A stretch of DNA of 64,000 bases from contig OZ241890.1 of assembly GCA_965203475.1 (NCBI GenBank), positions 1,860,001 to 1,924,000 on the forward strand. The letters are read 5' to 3'. A model generated the notes under the pieces. That model saw only the letters and a program-made list of their open reading frames with translations, ran no database searches and had not been told where the DNA came from. Positions 7,661-15,955 of this stretch are shown here, in pieces; the first letter of the stretch is position 1, and each line of letters begins with the position of its first letter. Origin of the DNA: JABDMD01 sp965203475. GTDB taxonomy: Bacteria > Pseudomonadota > Gammaproteobacteria > UBA4575. The position numbers and the translations under genes were made by a program.

Positions 7661-9403
7661 ATGCAAGATCACATCGAACAACTATTATCTTCTGCAATTT
7701 CAAGTATGGATAATATTGCATCGATTTCTGATATTAAAATTCAAGTCACTAGAACGAAAGATAAAGCCCATGGTGATTTTGCTAGTAATATTGCGATGCA
7801 GCTGGCAAAACAAGCAAAAACAAATCCAAAACTATTGGCTAAACATATTCTTGCTCATATTCCCGCAGACCCCAGCATAGAAAAAATTGAAATAGCAGGC
7901 CCAGGATTTTTAAATTTTTATTTACGTGAAGGACAACAAAATGAAGTCTTGAACGATATTCTTCAAGCTGGAGATACGTATGGATATAGTCAAGAATATG
8001 CAGGAACCAGCATCCAAATCGAATTTGTTTCAGCAAATCCAACTGGTCCTTTACATGTTGGACATGGCCGCGGTGCAGCTTATGGGGCTGCGCTGGCAAA
8101 TTTACTTGCAGCCGTCGGTTACGAGGTTTACAGAGAATACTATGTGAATGATGCGGGCAGGCAAATTGACATCCTCACTGTTTCTGTTTGGCTTAGGTAT
8201 TTGGAGTTATGTGGCCAGGAATTTGAATTTCCGGCTAATGCATATCAAGGAGATTATGTATGGGATATTGCTGCATCACTGCATCGTGAATATGAAAATA
8301 AATTTTGCAATCCAACAAATGAATGGATGCCAAAGCTACCTCCTGATGAAGCACAGGGTGGAGACAAAGAAATTTATATCGATGCAATTATCTCTCAAAG
8401 CAAAACACTTTTAGGCGCTGACTATGAATTATTTGCGAACCGTGCATTAAGTGTGATTACACAAGACATAAAAGATGATTTAGAAAATTTTAGTGTTTAC
8501 TTTGAAAATTGGTATTCAGAAAAGTCACTGGTAAGCACTGAAAAAATAAATAATGCTCTTCAAACACTCATTCAAAATGGCCATACCTATGAAAAAGAAG
8601 GCGCAATTTGGTTTCGGAGTACAGAATTTGGCGATGAAAAAGATCGGGTATTAGTACGTGAGAATGGACAAAGCACATACTTTGCATCTGACATTGCGTA
8701 CCATCAAGATAAATATTCCCGAGGCTTCAATAAGTATATTAATGTATGGGGTGCAGACCATCATGGTTACATTGCACGTGTTAAAGCAGCAATTACAGCT
8801 TTAGGGGAAAATTCTGAAAAATTGCAAATTTTACTAGTGCAGTTTGCAAATTTATATGAAGGCGGCGAAAAGCTTGCTATGTCCACCCGTTCCGGTGAAT
8901 TTGTCACCTTACGTCAACTACGCAAACAAGTTGGAAAAGACGCGGCTCGATTTTTTTATGTAATGCGAAAATGTGAGCAACATTTAGATTTTGACTTAGA
9001 TCTGGCAATTTCCCAATCTCAAGACAATCCAGTCTACTATGTGCAATATGCACATGCGAGAATTTGCAGCATCTTTGAACAAGGAAAAGAAATGATTTCA
9101 ATGGAAGAAATCAAAAACGCAAGTGCTGATGCTTTAACTTCTGAGCAAGAAAAAGATTTGATTAAATTATTAATACAGCTTCCAGAAAAGATATCTATCG
9201 CAGCAAAACAATTAGCGCCACATACTGTTATAAATTATTTGCGAGATCTTGCAAATGCATTACATACTTTCTATAACGCAAATCAAGTTTTGGTAGATGA
9301 CCCTCTTCTCAGAAACTCAAGATTAAAGTTAATTCTAGCTACACAAATTGTTCTACAAAATGGTTTAAAGCTGCTTGACGTTAGTGCGCCTGAAAAAATG
9401 TAA
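7661..9403 (+). CDS. argS: Arginyl-tRNA synthetase
   Basis: ArgS charges tRNA-Arg with arginine. The 580-aa class I enzyme begins with the family's Add-1 domain (about 1-110). The HIGH signature appears as HVGH at 132-135 within SANPTGPLHVGHGRG. The catalytic region ends in a KMSK-equivalent read as AMSTRSGE, without the first Lys, a variation known in this family. The C-terminal anticodon-binding domain holds YYVQYAHARICS. It starts 67 bases after priA and is followed 14 bases later by a SPOR-domain gene; priA-argS-SPOR is a conserved order in Pseudomonas-like gammaproteobacteria. Confidence 0.97.
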   Translation: MQDHIEQLLSSAISSMDNIASISDIKIQVTRTKDKAHGDFASNIAMQLAKQAKTNPKLLAKHILAHIPADPSIEKIEIAGPGFLNFYLREGQQNEVLNDILQAGDTYGYSQEYAGTSIQIEFVSANPTGPLHVGHGRGAAYGAALANLLAAVGYEVYREYYVNDAGRQIDILTVSVWLRYLELCGQEFEFPANAYQGDYVWDIAASLHREYENKFCNPTNEWMPKLPPDEAQGGDKEIYIDAIISQSKTLLGADYELFANRALSVITQDIKDDLENFSVYFENWYSEKSLVSTEKINNALQTLIQNGHTYEKEGAIWFRSTEFGDEKDRVLVRENGQSTYFASDIAYHQDKYSRGFNKYINVWGADHHGYIARVKAAITALGENSEKLQILLVQFANLYEGGEKLAMSTRSGEFVTLRQLRKQVGKDAARFFYVMRKCEQHLDFDLDLAISQSQDNPVYYVQYAHARICSIFEQGKEMISMEEIKNASADALTSEQEKDLIKLLIQLPEKISIAAKQLAPHTVINYLRDLANALHTFYNANQVLVDDPLLRNSRLKLILATQIVLQNGLKLLDVSAPEKM

Positions 9404-9417
9404 TAGAATATAAAATT

Positions 9418-9948
9418 ATGACACGCAGAAAATCCCGTTCCTCCAGAAAATCTCCAAGTATATTACCGGCTTGGATCTGGCTCACGCTTGGCATTCTCAT
9501 TGGTTTGGGGATCGCTTTGATAACTCGCATGGATGGAACCAGTACTTTACGAAATGATGAAATCGCGGCTACCCAACAACAAGTTCCTGCAGAACCTAAT
9601 ACAAAAAGAAAATTTGATTTTTATACATTGTTGCCTGAATTAGAAATTGTCATACCTCAAGATGAAACCAGGCCTCCTAAAGTCAATGTCCCGAACAAAA
9701 CTTCAGATTACAAAGGTGGTTATTTACTGCAAGCAGGCTCGTTTAATAAATATAACGAAGCGGATACCTTAAAAGCGCGCTTGGCGTTAATTGGTGTTGA
9801 AGCATATATTCAAACAGTCGAGGTAAATAAAACGAAATGGCATCGTGTGCAAATAGGCCCTTCAACAGACCGCCAAAAACTTGAGGTACTGCGTAAACGT
9901 TTAAAAGAAAACCAAATCGACACCATTTTGTTGCAAGCAAAAAGTTAA
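9418..9948 (+). CDS. SPOR-domain membrane protein, FtsN-like
   Basis: The 176-aa product has a basic N-terminus (TRRKSRSSRKS) and one transmembrane segment at about 19-40. A linker of about 60 residues leads to a SPOR domain from about residue 100 (YLLQAGSFNKYNEADTLKARL to HRVQIGPS). SPOR domains bind glycan strands denuded of stem peptides at the division septum. The bitopic layout and the place after argS match FtsN-like division proteins, though it is shorter than E. coli FtsN. It probably shares a transcript with argS, 14 bases upstream. Confidence 0.88.
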   Translation: MTRRKSRSSRKSPSILPAWIWLTLGILIGLGIALITRMDGTSTLRNDEIAATQQQVPAEPNTKRKFDFYTLLPELEIVIPQDETRPPKVNVPNKTSDYKGGYLLQAGSFNKYNEADTLKARLALIGVEAYIQTVEVNKTKWHRVQIGPSTDRQKLEVLRKRLKENQIDTILLQAKS

Positions 9949-10045
9949 CAAATTATCTACTTTTTAACTCGCTGTTGAATAACAACGTGCTCAATAGATT
10001 ATTTATAGTAAATAGAATTTCCATAACGCTACAAACAATCGTAAG

Positions 10046-11860
10046 TTATCCAGTAAGCGACATATACATGTCTTCAATATCCGATGTAAACGTTTTGAGT
10101 AATTGTGGACGTTTTGTTTTTAATGTTGGTGTTAACAATCCATTTTCGATGGTCCAAGGCTCTAAATACGCCGTTGCTTTTCGGATCTGGGCATAGCCAG
10201 GAAATTCTTTTAAACAAGTTGCAAGTCTTTTTAGAATTAATTTATTCAACTCATTTGATCTCAAGCTTGAATCATCTTTTATATCCAGTTCTAGTCTTGT
10301 CGCTACATCACGCCATGCAGATTCATTTAACACGACAAGTGCTGCCAAAAATGGTTTTCCTTCGCCTATCACCATCGCTTGATCAAATAGTTCATCTACA
10401 CAAATAGCAGACTCTATATCTTGTGGAGGCACTTTTTCGGCACTTGCCAAAACGATAATATCTTTAATGCGCCCTGTGATAAACAAATAACCTTGTTCAT
10501 TTATGCTTGCCAAATCACCCGTGTGCAACCATCCTTCTTCATCTATGACTTCTTGGGTTGCTTTTTGATTATTAAAATATCCCAGCATTACCGAGTCACT
10601 TCTGGTGCATAACTCACCTTGTTCAGTAATTTTTACTTCCACTCCAGGCAATGCTCTACCAATACTAAATGGATCATTTTTCTCTTGACGTCCTACACTA
10701 ATCGTTGGGCTTGCCTCCGTCATACCATATCCTTGGTAAATAGGAACTCCTAAGCTAATAAAAAATTTAGTGATCTGATTGCTAAGTGCTGCGCCCCCGG
10801 CAATCGCGTATCGCAATCGACCTCCTAACCTCTGAGAAATTTTATCGGCTACAAGTTTTTTAAATATTGGCCAGGTTAATAAACTCCAATGCCATTTCGA
10901 TTTTCCTGTTGTGTATGAATAATGTTGCCAACCAACTTTTTGCGCCCAAGACAATATATTTTGTTTTAACTTTGATTGCTGTTGTAAGGAAACCTGTACT
11001 TTGGAATAAATCATTTCATAAATTCTGGGCACAGAAATAAGAATCGTAGGACAAACTATTTGCAAATCATCCGCCAACTGTTGCACTGAACGTGCATAAC
11101 TCACTTTGCAACCGCACATCATTGGTAAATAACAACCACCTGTACGTTCCAACATATGCGAAAGAGGTAAAAAGGATAAAAAAATATCCTGCGGATAAAA
11201 CTCTCCGCAGTGTAAAGCAGAACTTGCATTACAGAGAATATTTTTATGGCTCAACATGACACCTTTTGGCTTTCCAGTGGTGCCAGAGGTATAAACGATA
11301 GTGGCTAACTCTTCGCTCGCAATATCTGTCGATGAAAGAGCATTTGTTGTATCTTGTCCCTTATTAGTCCAATCCTCTAAGGACATTAATTTTGTATCGT
11401 TAGACTTTAATTTTAAATTATCAAGGCATAGCACACGAATTAAATTAGATTGAATATTTTCATTTTGTGCTAATTCGTGCCACTGGCGCTGGTTTTGTAC
11501 AAGTAAAATTTTTATGGCTGCATCTTGAATGATGTAAGCAACATTTTCTGCTCGATCATTTGTATAAAGTGGAACTGTAACCAAACCAGCAGATAATGCT
11601 GCTAAATCAAACATTACCCACTGCGGACAGTTTTTCAGCATGATGGCTACACGTTCGCCTTTACTGATAGCCTCTTGGCTAAAAGCTGCCTGCGTTTGGC
11701 GTACTTGCTGGTGAAATTTCTCCCAGCTTAACTCGCACCACCCGTTATCATCGTCAAAATAACCATAGGCACATGCATGAGCTGAACGATTCACTCTTTC
11801 TTGCAACAACCCTGGCAAAGTATTGGCTTTATTTGGGTCGATATAGTCGGTAGTTGGCAT
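10046..11860 (-). CDS. Long-chain acyl-CoA synthetase (AMP-forming)
   Basis: The 604-aa product belongs to the adenylate-forming superfamily. The P-loop-like A3 motif is TIVYTSGTTGKPKGVM (about residue 190), followed by QGYGMTEASP and GWLHTGDLA. ITGRIKDIIVLASAEKVPPQDIE, with the domain-hinge Asp/Lys region, completes the core. Such enzymes activate fatty acids with ATP and CoA. The fold and length are of the FadD15 type rather than E. coli FadD. It lies alone, divergent from nadA across a 133-base gap. The exact chain-length preference cannot be read from sequence. Confidence 0.9.
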   Translation of the reverse strand: MPTTDYIDPNKANTLPGLLQERVNRSAHACAYGYFDDDNGWCELSWEKFHQQVRQTQAAFSQEAISKGERVAIMLKNCPQWVMFDLAALSAGLVTVPLYTNDRAENVAYIIQDAAIKILLVQNQRQWHELAQNENIQSNLIRVLCLDNLKLKSNDTKLMSLEDWTNKGQDTTNALSSTDIASEELATIVYTSGTTGKPKGVMLSHKNILCNASSALHCGEFYPQDIFLSFLPLSHMLERTGGCYLPMMCGCKVSYARSVQQLADDLQIVCPTILISVPRIYEMIYSKVQVSLQQQSKLKQNILSWAQKVGWQHYSYTTGKSKWHWSLLTWPIFKKLVADKISQRLGGRLRYAIAGGAALSNQITKFFISLGVPIYQGYGMTEASPTISVGRQEKNDPFSIGRALPGVEVKITEQGELCTRSDSVMLGYFNNQKATQEVIDEEGWLHTGDLASINEQGYLFITGRIKDIIVLASAEKVPPQDIESAICVDELFDQAMVIGEGKPFLAALVVLNESAWRDVATRLELDIKDDSSLRSNELNKLILKRLATCLKEFPGYAQIRKATAYLEPWTIENGLLTPTLKTKRPQLLKTFTSDIEDMYMSLTG

Positions 11861-11934
11861 GATTTCGATGTAATAAATTTTATTTAGCGTATATATAAAT
11901 AATGAAAAGAATTAAATAATTATGCTTTATAGGG

Positions 11935-11963
11935 TTGATTTACACCAATCACACCCTTATATA
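11935..11963 (+). promoter_or_regulatory. Possible sigma-70 promoter of nadA
   Basis: TTGATT at 11935-11940 and TATATA at 11958-11963 are separated by 17 bases, about 30 bases before the nadA ATG at 11994. The spacing is ideal, and the hexamers are partial matches to TTGACA and TATAAT. Confidence 0.4.
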
Positions 11964-11993
11964 TAAAGAATACGCATAAATGCGGACTCAATT

Positions 11994-13055
11994 ATGTCTG
12001 AAACTTTATCCGAATTTGCAGTGCCTTTAAAAGGGATACCTGAAACTTCAGTAATTCAATCAAATCTTCCCATTTTTTCAGCTGAGGAAAAAGCTGAAAA
12101 AATTAAAAACATTAAGCGTTTACTCAAACGTGAAAATGCTGTGTTAGTTGCACACTATTACACAAACGAAGATTTACAAATGATTGCCGAAGAAACAGGA
12201 GGCTTTGTTTCAGACTCACTGGAAATGGCTCGCTTTGGTAATCGACATCCTGCTACTACATTAATTGTTGCAGGTGTGAAATTTATGGGTGAGACCTCAA
12301 AAATTCTTAATCCAGAAAAACGTGTACTGATGCCAACGCTAGAAGCAACATGTTCACTTGACCTCGGTTGTCCCGCTAAAGAGTTTAGTGAATTTTGTGA
12401 TCAACACCCCGAATGTGAAGTGGTAGTGTATGCAAACACGAGTGCTGAAGTTAAAGCTCGTGCCGATTGGGTTGTTACTTCCAGTATAGGTGTAAAAGTA
12501 GTTTCACACTTAATGGACCAAGGCAAAAAAATACTTTGGGCACCTGACAAACATCTTGGTCACTATATTCAAAAAGTGACGGGGGCGGATATGGTGTTGT
12601 GGCAGGGCGCATGCATCGTGCATGAAGAATTTAAAGCACGCGCCTTAGGTGACTTAATGGAACAACATCCAGATGCTGGAATTTTAGTACATCCAGAATC
12701 TCCAGATGCCGTGATTGAAGTAGCGGATGTAGTGGGATCTACTACCGCCCTAATTAAAGCTGCTAAAGAGCTTCCGCATCAAAAGTTTATTGTGGCTACT
12801 GACAACCGTATTTTTTACAAAATGAGACAAGAAGCTCCCGGCAAAGACTTCATAGAAGCGCCTACAGAAGGCGAAGGAGCTACTTGTAAAAGTTGTGCAC
12901 ACTGTCCGTGGATGGCCATGAATGGTTTGCATAATTTAGAGTCGGTACTACAGGAAGAACTAGCATCCGGTAAAAATGAGATTTTTGTGGATGAGGAGGT
13001 CCGCAAAAAAGCCTATCGGTCTACCAGCCGAATGCTCGAATTCGTAGCCCAGTAA
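11994..13055 (+). CDS. nadA: Quinolinate synthase A
   Basis: NadA condenses iminoaspartate with dihydroxyacetone phosphate to quinolinate in de novo NAD synthesis. The 353-aa product has the three [4Fe-4S] ligands expected from the E. coli enzyme: Cys120 (EATCSLDLGC), Cys207 (QGACIVHEEF) and Cys304 (in CKSCAHCPWM). Their spacing of 87 and 97 residues equals that in E. coli. AHYYTNEDLQ and PESPDAVIEVAD are further family motifs. No nadB or nadC lies next to it. The start ATG follows a plausible promoter at 11935-11963. Confidence 0.97.
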   Translation: MSETLSEFAVPLKGIPETSVIQSNLPIFSAEEKAEKIKNIKRLLKRENAVLVAHYYTNEDLQMIAEETGGFVSDSLEMARFGNRHPATTLIVAGVKFMGETSKILNPEKRVLMPTLEATCSLDLGCPAKEFSEFCDQHPECEVVVYANTSAEVKARADWVVTSSIGVKVVSHLMDQGKKILWAPDKHLGHYIQKVTGADMVLWQGACIVHEEFKARALGDLMEQHPDAGILVHPESPDAVIEVADVVGSTTALIKAAKELPHQKFIVATDNRIFYKMRQEAPGKDFIEAPTEGEGATCKSCAHCPWMAMNGLHNLESVLQEELASGKNEIFVDEEVRKKAYRSTSRMLEFVAQ

Positions 13056-13210
13056 TTCTACTGATAAAGCCCTGAATTTAGACAAAAATCTCTGGTTCGT
13101 CGCCTGGAGCAACCATTTAGGCGCTCGCCTATCAACTTTTTAATTAAATTCACTCAAAATCAAGGATTAAAGGCTGTAATAGCTAGGATGTTTAGGCCTG
13201 ATATTCGAAT

Positions 13211-14407
13211 ATGACTGCACAAACCAATATAGAAATAACAACTCCTCTCACGCTGCCTCAGTTTATCAAGCTGATGCAAACGCTGCCGCCTGCGCGCATT
13301 TCGGAACTCCCTATAGAACAGTTACCGAACAACATTCCGGCGGATATTAGCGAGAAAATTCCTATGGCTTCTCGAAGCGCAGTCGATGATCTCATCATGG
13401 CAGCAAATTCATTTCATTTGAAACGCCGTATGCGTGATCAAGAGTCTTATGGCAACCAAGTGGTTGGCGCCCTAGACAAAGCAAAATCAACTACAGGAAC
13501 TGCAAACCTGAGAGTATTTAAAAATAAAATTTTGCTATTGGTTGAAACACTGCAATCCTCTCAAAAAGGAACCAAAAAAGTCAGCAACGATCTTTTCGTT
13601 AAACATATCGAAGCAATAAATAATTTGCTTATTGATGTTCGAAGCGAAACCATGAGCTTACATGAGAGCTTGAATATCCTAGAGGATACTACTGCAGCAA
13701 ATGAAGATGACCAGAAGCGCTTCGATTCATCAATTGAATTATTACGCAAACAAACAACTTCAGTAAATCAGATTTTAGCTGAATATTATATTTTACGATT
13801 AAAAGTTTTAGCACGTGCTATACATCAAAAACGTAAGCTTATCGAGACTAGGGAAGAAACGATTAAAGAAAAACAAATACTGCTTGATGATTATCAAGAG
13901 GATTTGAAAAATTCTCAAAATCTTTGGAAGCGCACCATGAAGCGCAAACAAACCAAAGACGAAACGAAAGAAGCACAACAAAAAATTTATGATTTGGTTA
14001 ATGAAATTAAGGCTAGTGAAGTAGTAATCGCAGAGAGTGATTTAATCTTATGGTTAGATGCCATTGTAGAAGCCACATTGAATGAAGATTCAAAACAAAG
14101 AGTAATTAAGTCTTTACGCCAGGCAAGAATTTCACTTTACTATTTGTTAAATAAGTTTTGCGCATCACAAGAAGCTTCTGCGATTCAAATCGCAAAAAAT
14201 CCATTTATCCAAGTTGATCCAGAGAAAGCCATTAAGTTTGTGTTAATGTCTGAACAGTTTATTTTGAATTATTTCACCAAAAAGAAAAATACGGCTACTG
14301 CTTGGCTAAGCGGTGCAGCAGAAAATAAAATTGCAGAGCTAGATCAATTACAAAAAGATATATTGTCTGAACTTAAAAAAGCGAGCAAATCATTTTTTAA
14401 AATTTAG
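13211..14407 (+). CDS. Uncharacterised cytoplasmic coiled-coil protein
   Basis: I do not recognise this 398-aa protein. It has no signal peptide or membrane segment. Residues 1-60 are rich in Pro and hydrophobics (LPQFIKLMQTLPPARISELP), possibly a small folded module. About 150-290 is dominated by long charged helices, with heptad-like KRKLIETREETIKEK and a very basic KRTMKRKQTKDETKE stretch. A C-terminal helical segment (about 320-398) is less charged. Codon use looks like its neighbours. It stands alone after nadA, and the gene beyond is convergent, so neighbours give no clue. A structural or scaffold role is possible but unsupported. Confidence 0.7.
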   Translation: MTAQTNIEITTPLTLPQFIKLMQTLPPARISELPIEQLPNNIPADISEKIPMASRSAVDDLIMAANSFHLKRRMRDQESYGNQVVGALDKAKSTTGTANLRVFKNKILLLVETLQSSQKGTKKVSNDLFVKHIEAINNLLIDVRSETMSLHESLNILEDTTAANEDDQKRFDSSIELLRKQTTSVNQILAEYYILRLKVLARAIHQKRKLIETREETIKEKQILLDDYQEDLKNSQNLWKRTMKRKQTKDETKEAQQKIYDLVNEIKASEVVIAESDLILWLDAIVEATLNEDSKQRVIKSLRQARISLYYLLNKFCASQEASAIQIAKNPFIQVDPEKAIKFVLMSEQFILNYFTKKKNTATAWLSGAAENKIAELDQLQKDILSELKKASKSFFKI

Positions 14408-14429
14408 AGTGATGTCCTAACTCTTGCTT

Positions 14430-14762
14430 TTAGTTTAATAAGCTTAATTCTTGATTCTGTAACGCTTCTTGGCGTTGCTTTTCGTGTTGTAAAGCAATAA
14501 TGGATAGTACAGCTGTTGCAATTATCGAAATTGCCAGTGAAATACACAAAGAAATGATCCAAACTTTGGTTTTGCGTCTGCGCAAAATCCAATAAAAAAT
14601 CCAGCTAAATAAGAAAAAAACTAAAAATCCAAAACAGTAGCGTGCTACAAATATAGCATCTCTTGCTCCTTCAACATTATTTACAAGCTCAGTGTACAAA
14701 TGCCAGCCAATAACCGCTAATACCAAAGATAAAATAATATGCAGAACAAACCGTGGTTTCAT
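14430..14762 (-). CDS. Small three-span membrane protein, family not recognised
   Basis: The 110-aa product has hydrophobic segments at about 5-25, 43-62 and 70-92, separated by a basic loop (LRRRKTKVW). It ends in a polar Gln/Glu-rich tail (LQHEKQRQEALQNQE). It lies 8 bases downstream of the ycgL-like gene on the same strand, so the two are probably co-transcribed. No motif points to a function. Confidence 0.6.
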   Translation of the reverse strand: MKPRFVLHIILSLVLAVIGWHLYTELVNNVEGARDAIFVARYCFGFLVFFLFSWIFYWILRRRKTKVWIISLCISLAISIIATAVLSIIALQHEKQRQEALQNQELSLLN

Positions 14763-14770
14763 GAGTTATT

Positions 14771-15016
14771 TTAGGCAGGTAAATTATTTTGTGGGGGCAT
14801 TTGTAAATAATAGCCCTGACTTTGTAAACTTTGTACAACTTGCTTTGCATCCACCATAGCAAGCTTTCGATCTTCTGTAAGTTCAAATTCTAAAGCAAAC
14901 TGTGGCTTTCCAAATAACTTTAGCAAGGAGTCAGGAACATTATTAAATTTATCTTTTTGATCAAGATAAATATAGGTATCAAGTTTCTTTGTACTTTTAT
15001 AAACAAAACATTTCAT
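14771..15016 (-). CDS. ycgL: YcgL domain protein
   Basis: The 81-aa product aligns over its length with E. coli YcgL as I recall it. It starts KCFVYKSTKKLDTYIYL, continues with VPDSLLKLFGKPQ, and ends with AKQVVQSLQSQGYYLQMPP. This short alpha/beta domain is found across gammaproteobacteria and has no established biochemical role. It precedes the 110-aa membrane protein by 8 bases and follows the 293-aa membrane protein start region on the same strand after a 37-base gap. Confidence 0.88.
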   Translation of the reverse strand: MKCFVYKSTKKLDTYIYLDQKDKFNNVPDSLLKLFGKPQFALEFELTEDRKLAMVDAKQVVQSLQSQGYYLQMPPQNNLPA

Positions 15017-15053
15017 TTTGCCTATAAAAGCCTAGACAATTGATAATGTCAAT

Positions 15054-15935
15054 TTAATTTTCTGTAGGTATGGTTGCAGTATCCGGAATTGTTGAAACTT
15101 CTGGCTCAAGCTCTACTTCTGGTTCAGGCTCAACTTCTAGCTCAGGCTCAGGTTTTGTTTCGTGCACAACTTCTGGATTCAGAATTGCTTCCGTCATCTC
15201 TTCTTCTTGAACTACTTCAGGATCTTGAATCTTAACTTCAGGAGGTGGTGCTGCCGCACTTGGATCAACTAATTTTGATACAGATTTAATTTTGTCATAT
15301 TTATATTCAAATGATACTTGCCCACCACCGAGAACTTCTTCAACCGATATAGATTCTTCCGAATTTGCAATTAGACGCCCTCTTTTAATCACACCATCAA
15401 CAAATACTACTTCAACATTTGAACCAATTGCAGATCCTACATTCTCGGCATTTAGTGGTACTTTTCGAATCTTTGGTCTGGCCTGACCCGAAATTGTTTT
15501 ATCATCTTTAGGTGCCAAGGCTTCAATTTCTTTAGAAGAAAATCGATCTTTGTCAGTACTTAAGATTGGATCATAGCTTTCGCCATCGTCCAGTTCGATT
15601 TGTGAGGCTAAAGCTTCGTTCGGTAGCGGCTCATCATCGGGTACCGCAGTGGGAAGATTTTTAACAATTTCTTGCTCGCCAATAAATGGAAGATGTTTGG
15701 CGCCACCACCATAGACACCGATTCCAATCAAGACAACCCCAACTAACGACATAGCAAAACCATTGCGTGCACTATCTCGTCTCCATTTGACAAAACAATA
15801 TACTGGGATCAGTGGGGGTACTAGTAATAGAAGTAAGCCCCAAAATGTACTTTCATTAAATGCATCGAGCAGTACCATGATCATGCCTACTAGTAATAGC
15901 AGTAAGGCGAGAATAATAATGATCTGTGCAAACAT
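15054..15935 (-). CDS. Membrane protein with Pro/Glu-rich C-terminal tail
   Basis: The 293-aa protein has three hydrophobic segments in its first 80 residues (about 3-23, 32-50 and 60-77). An acidic linker follows, then a compact domain at about 170-220 (NVEVVFVDGVIKRGRLIA, then GGGQVSFEYKYDKIKSV). That domain has the strand-rich, glycine-spaced look of a small beta barrel such as an Sm-like fold, which is inference. The last 60 residues are a low-complexity tail of Glu-Pro-Glu-Val type repeats. It sits 20 bases downstream of speA on the same strand. I cannot assign a family. Confidence 0.65.
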   Translation of the reverse strand: MFAQIIIILALLLLLVGMIMVLLDAFNESTFWGLLLLLVPPLIPVYCFVKWRRDSARNGFAMSLVGVVLIGIGVYGGGAKHLPFIGEQEIVKNLPTAVPDDEPLPNEALASQIELDDGESYDPILSTDKDRFSSKEIEALAPKDDKTISGQARPKIRKVPLNAENVGSAIGSNVEVVFVDGVIKRGRLIANSEESISVEEVLGGGQVSFEYKYDKIKSVSKLVDPSAAAPPPEVKIQDPEVVQEEEMTEAILNPEVVHETKPEPELEVEPEPEVELEPEVSTIPDTATIPTEN

Positions 15936-15955
15936 GAATAATCCCTAGTTCAATC

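Noticed and set aside
13056..13210. Terminator after nadA
   Set aside because: AGGCG-CT-CGCCT near 13118 is a short inverted repeat with a two-base loop and no T-run, so it is too weak to call.
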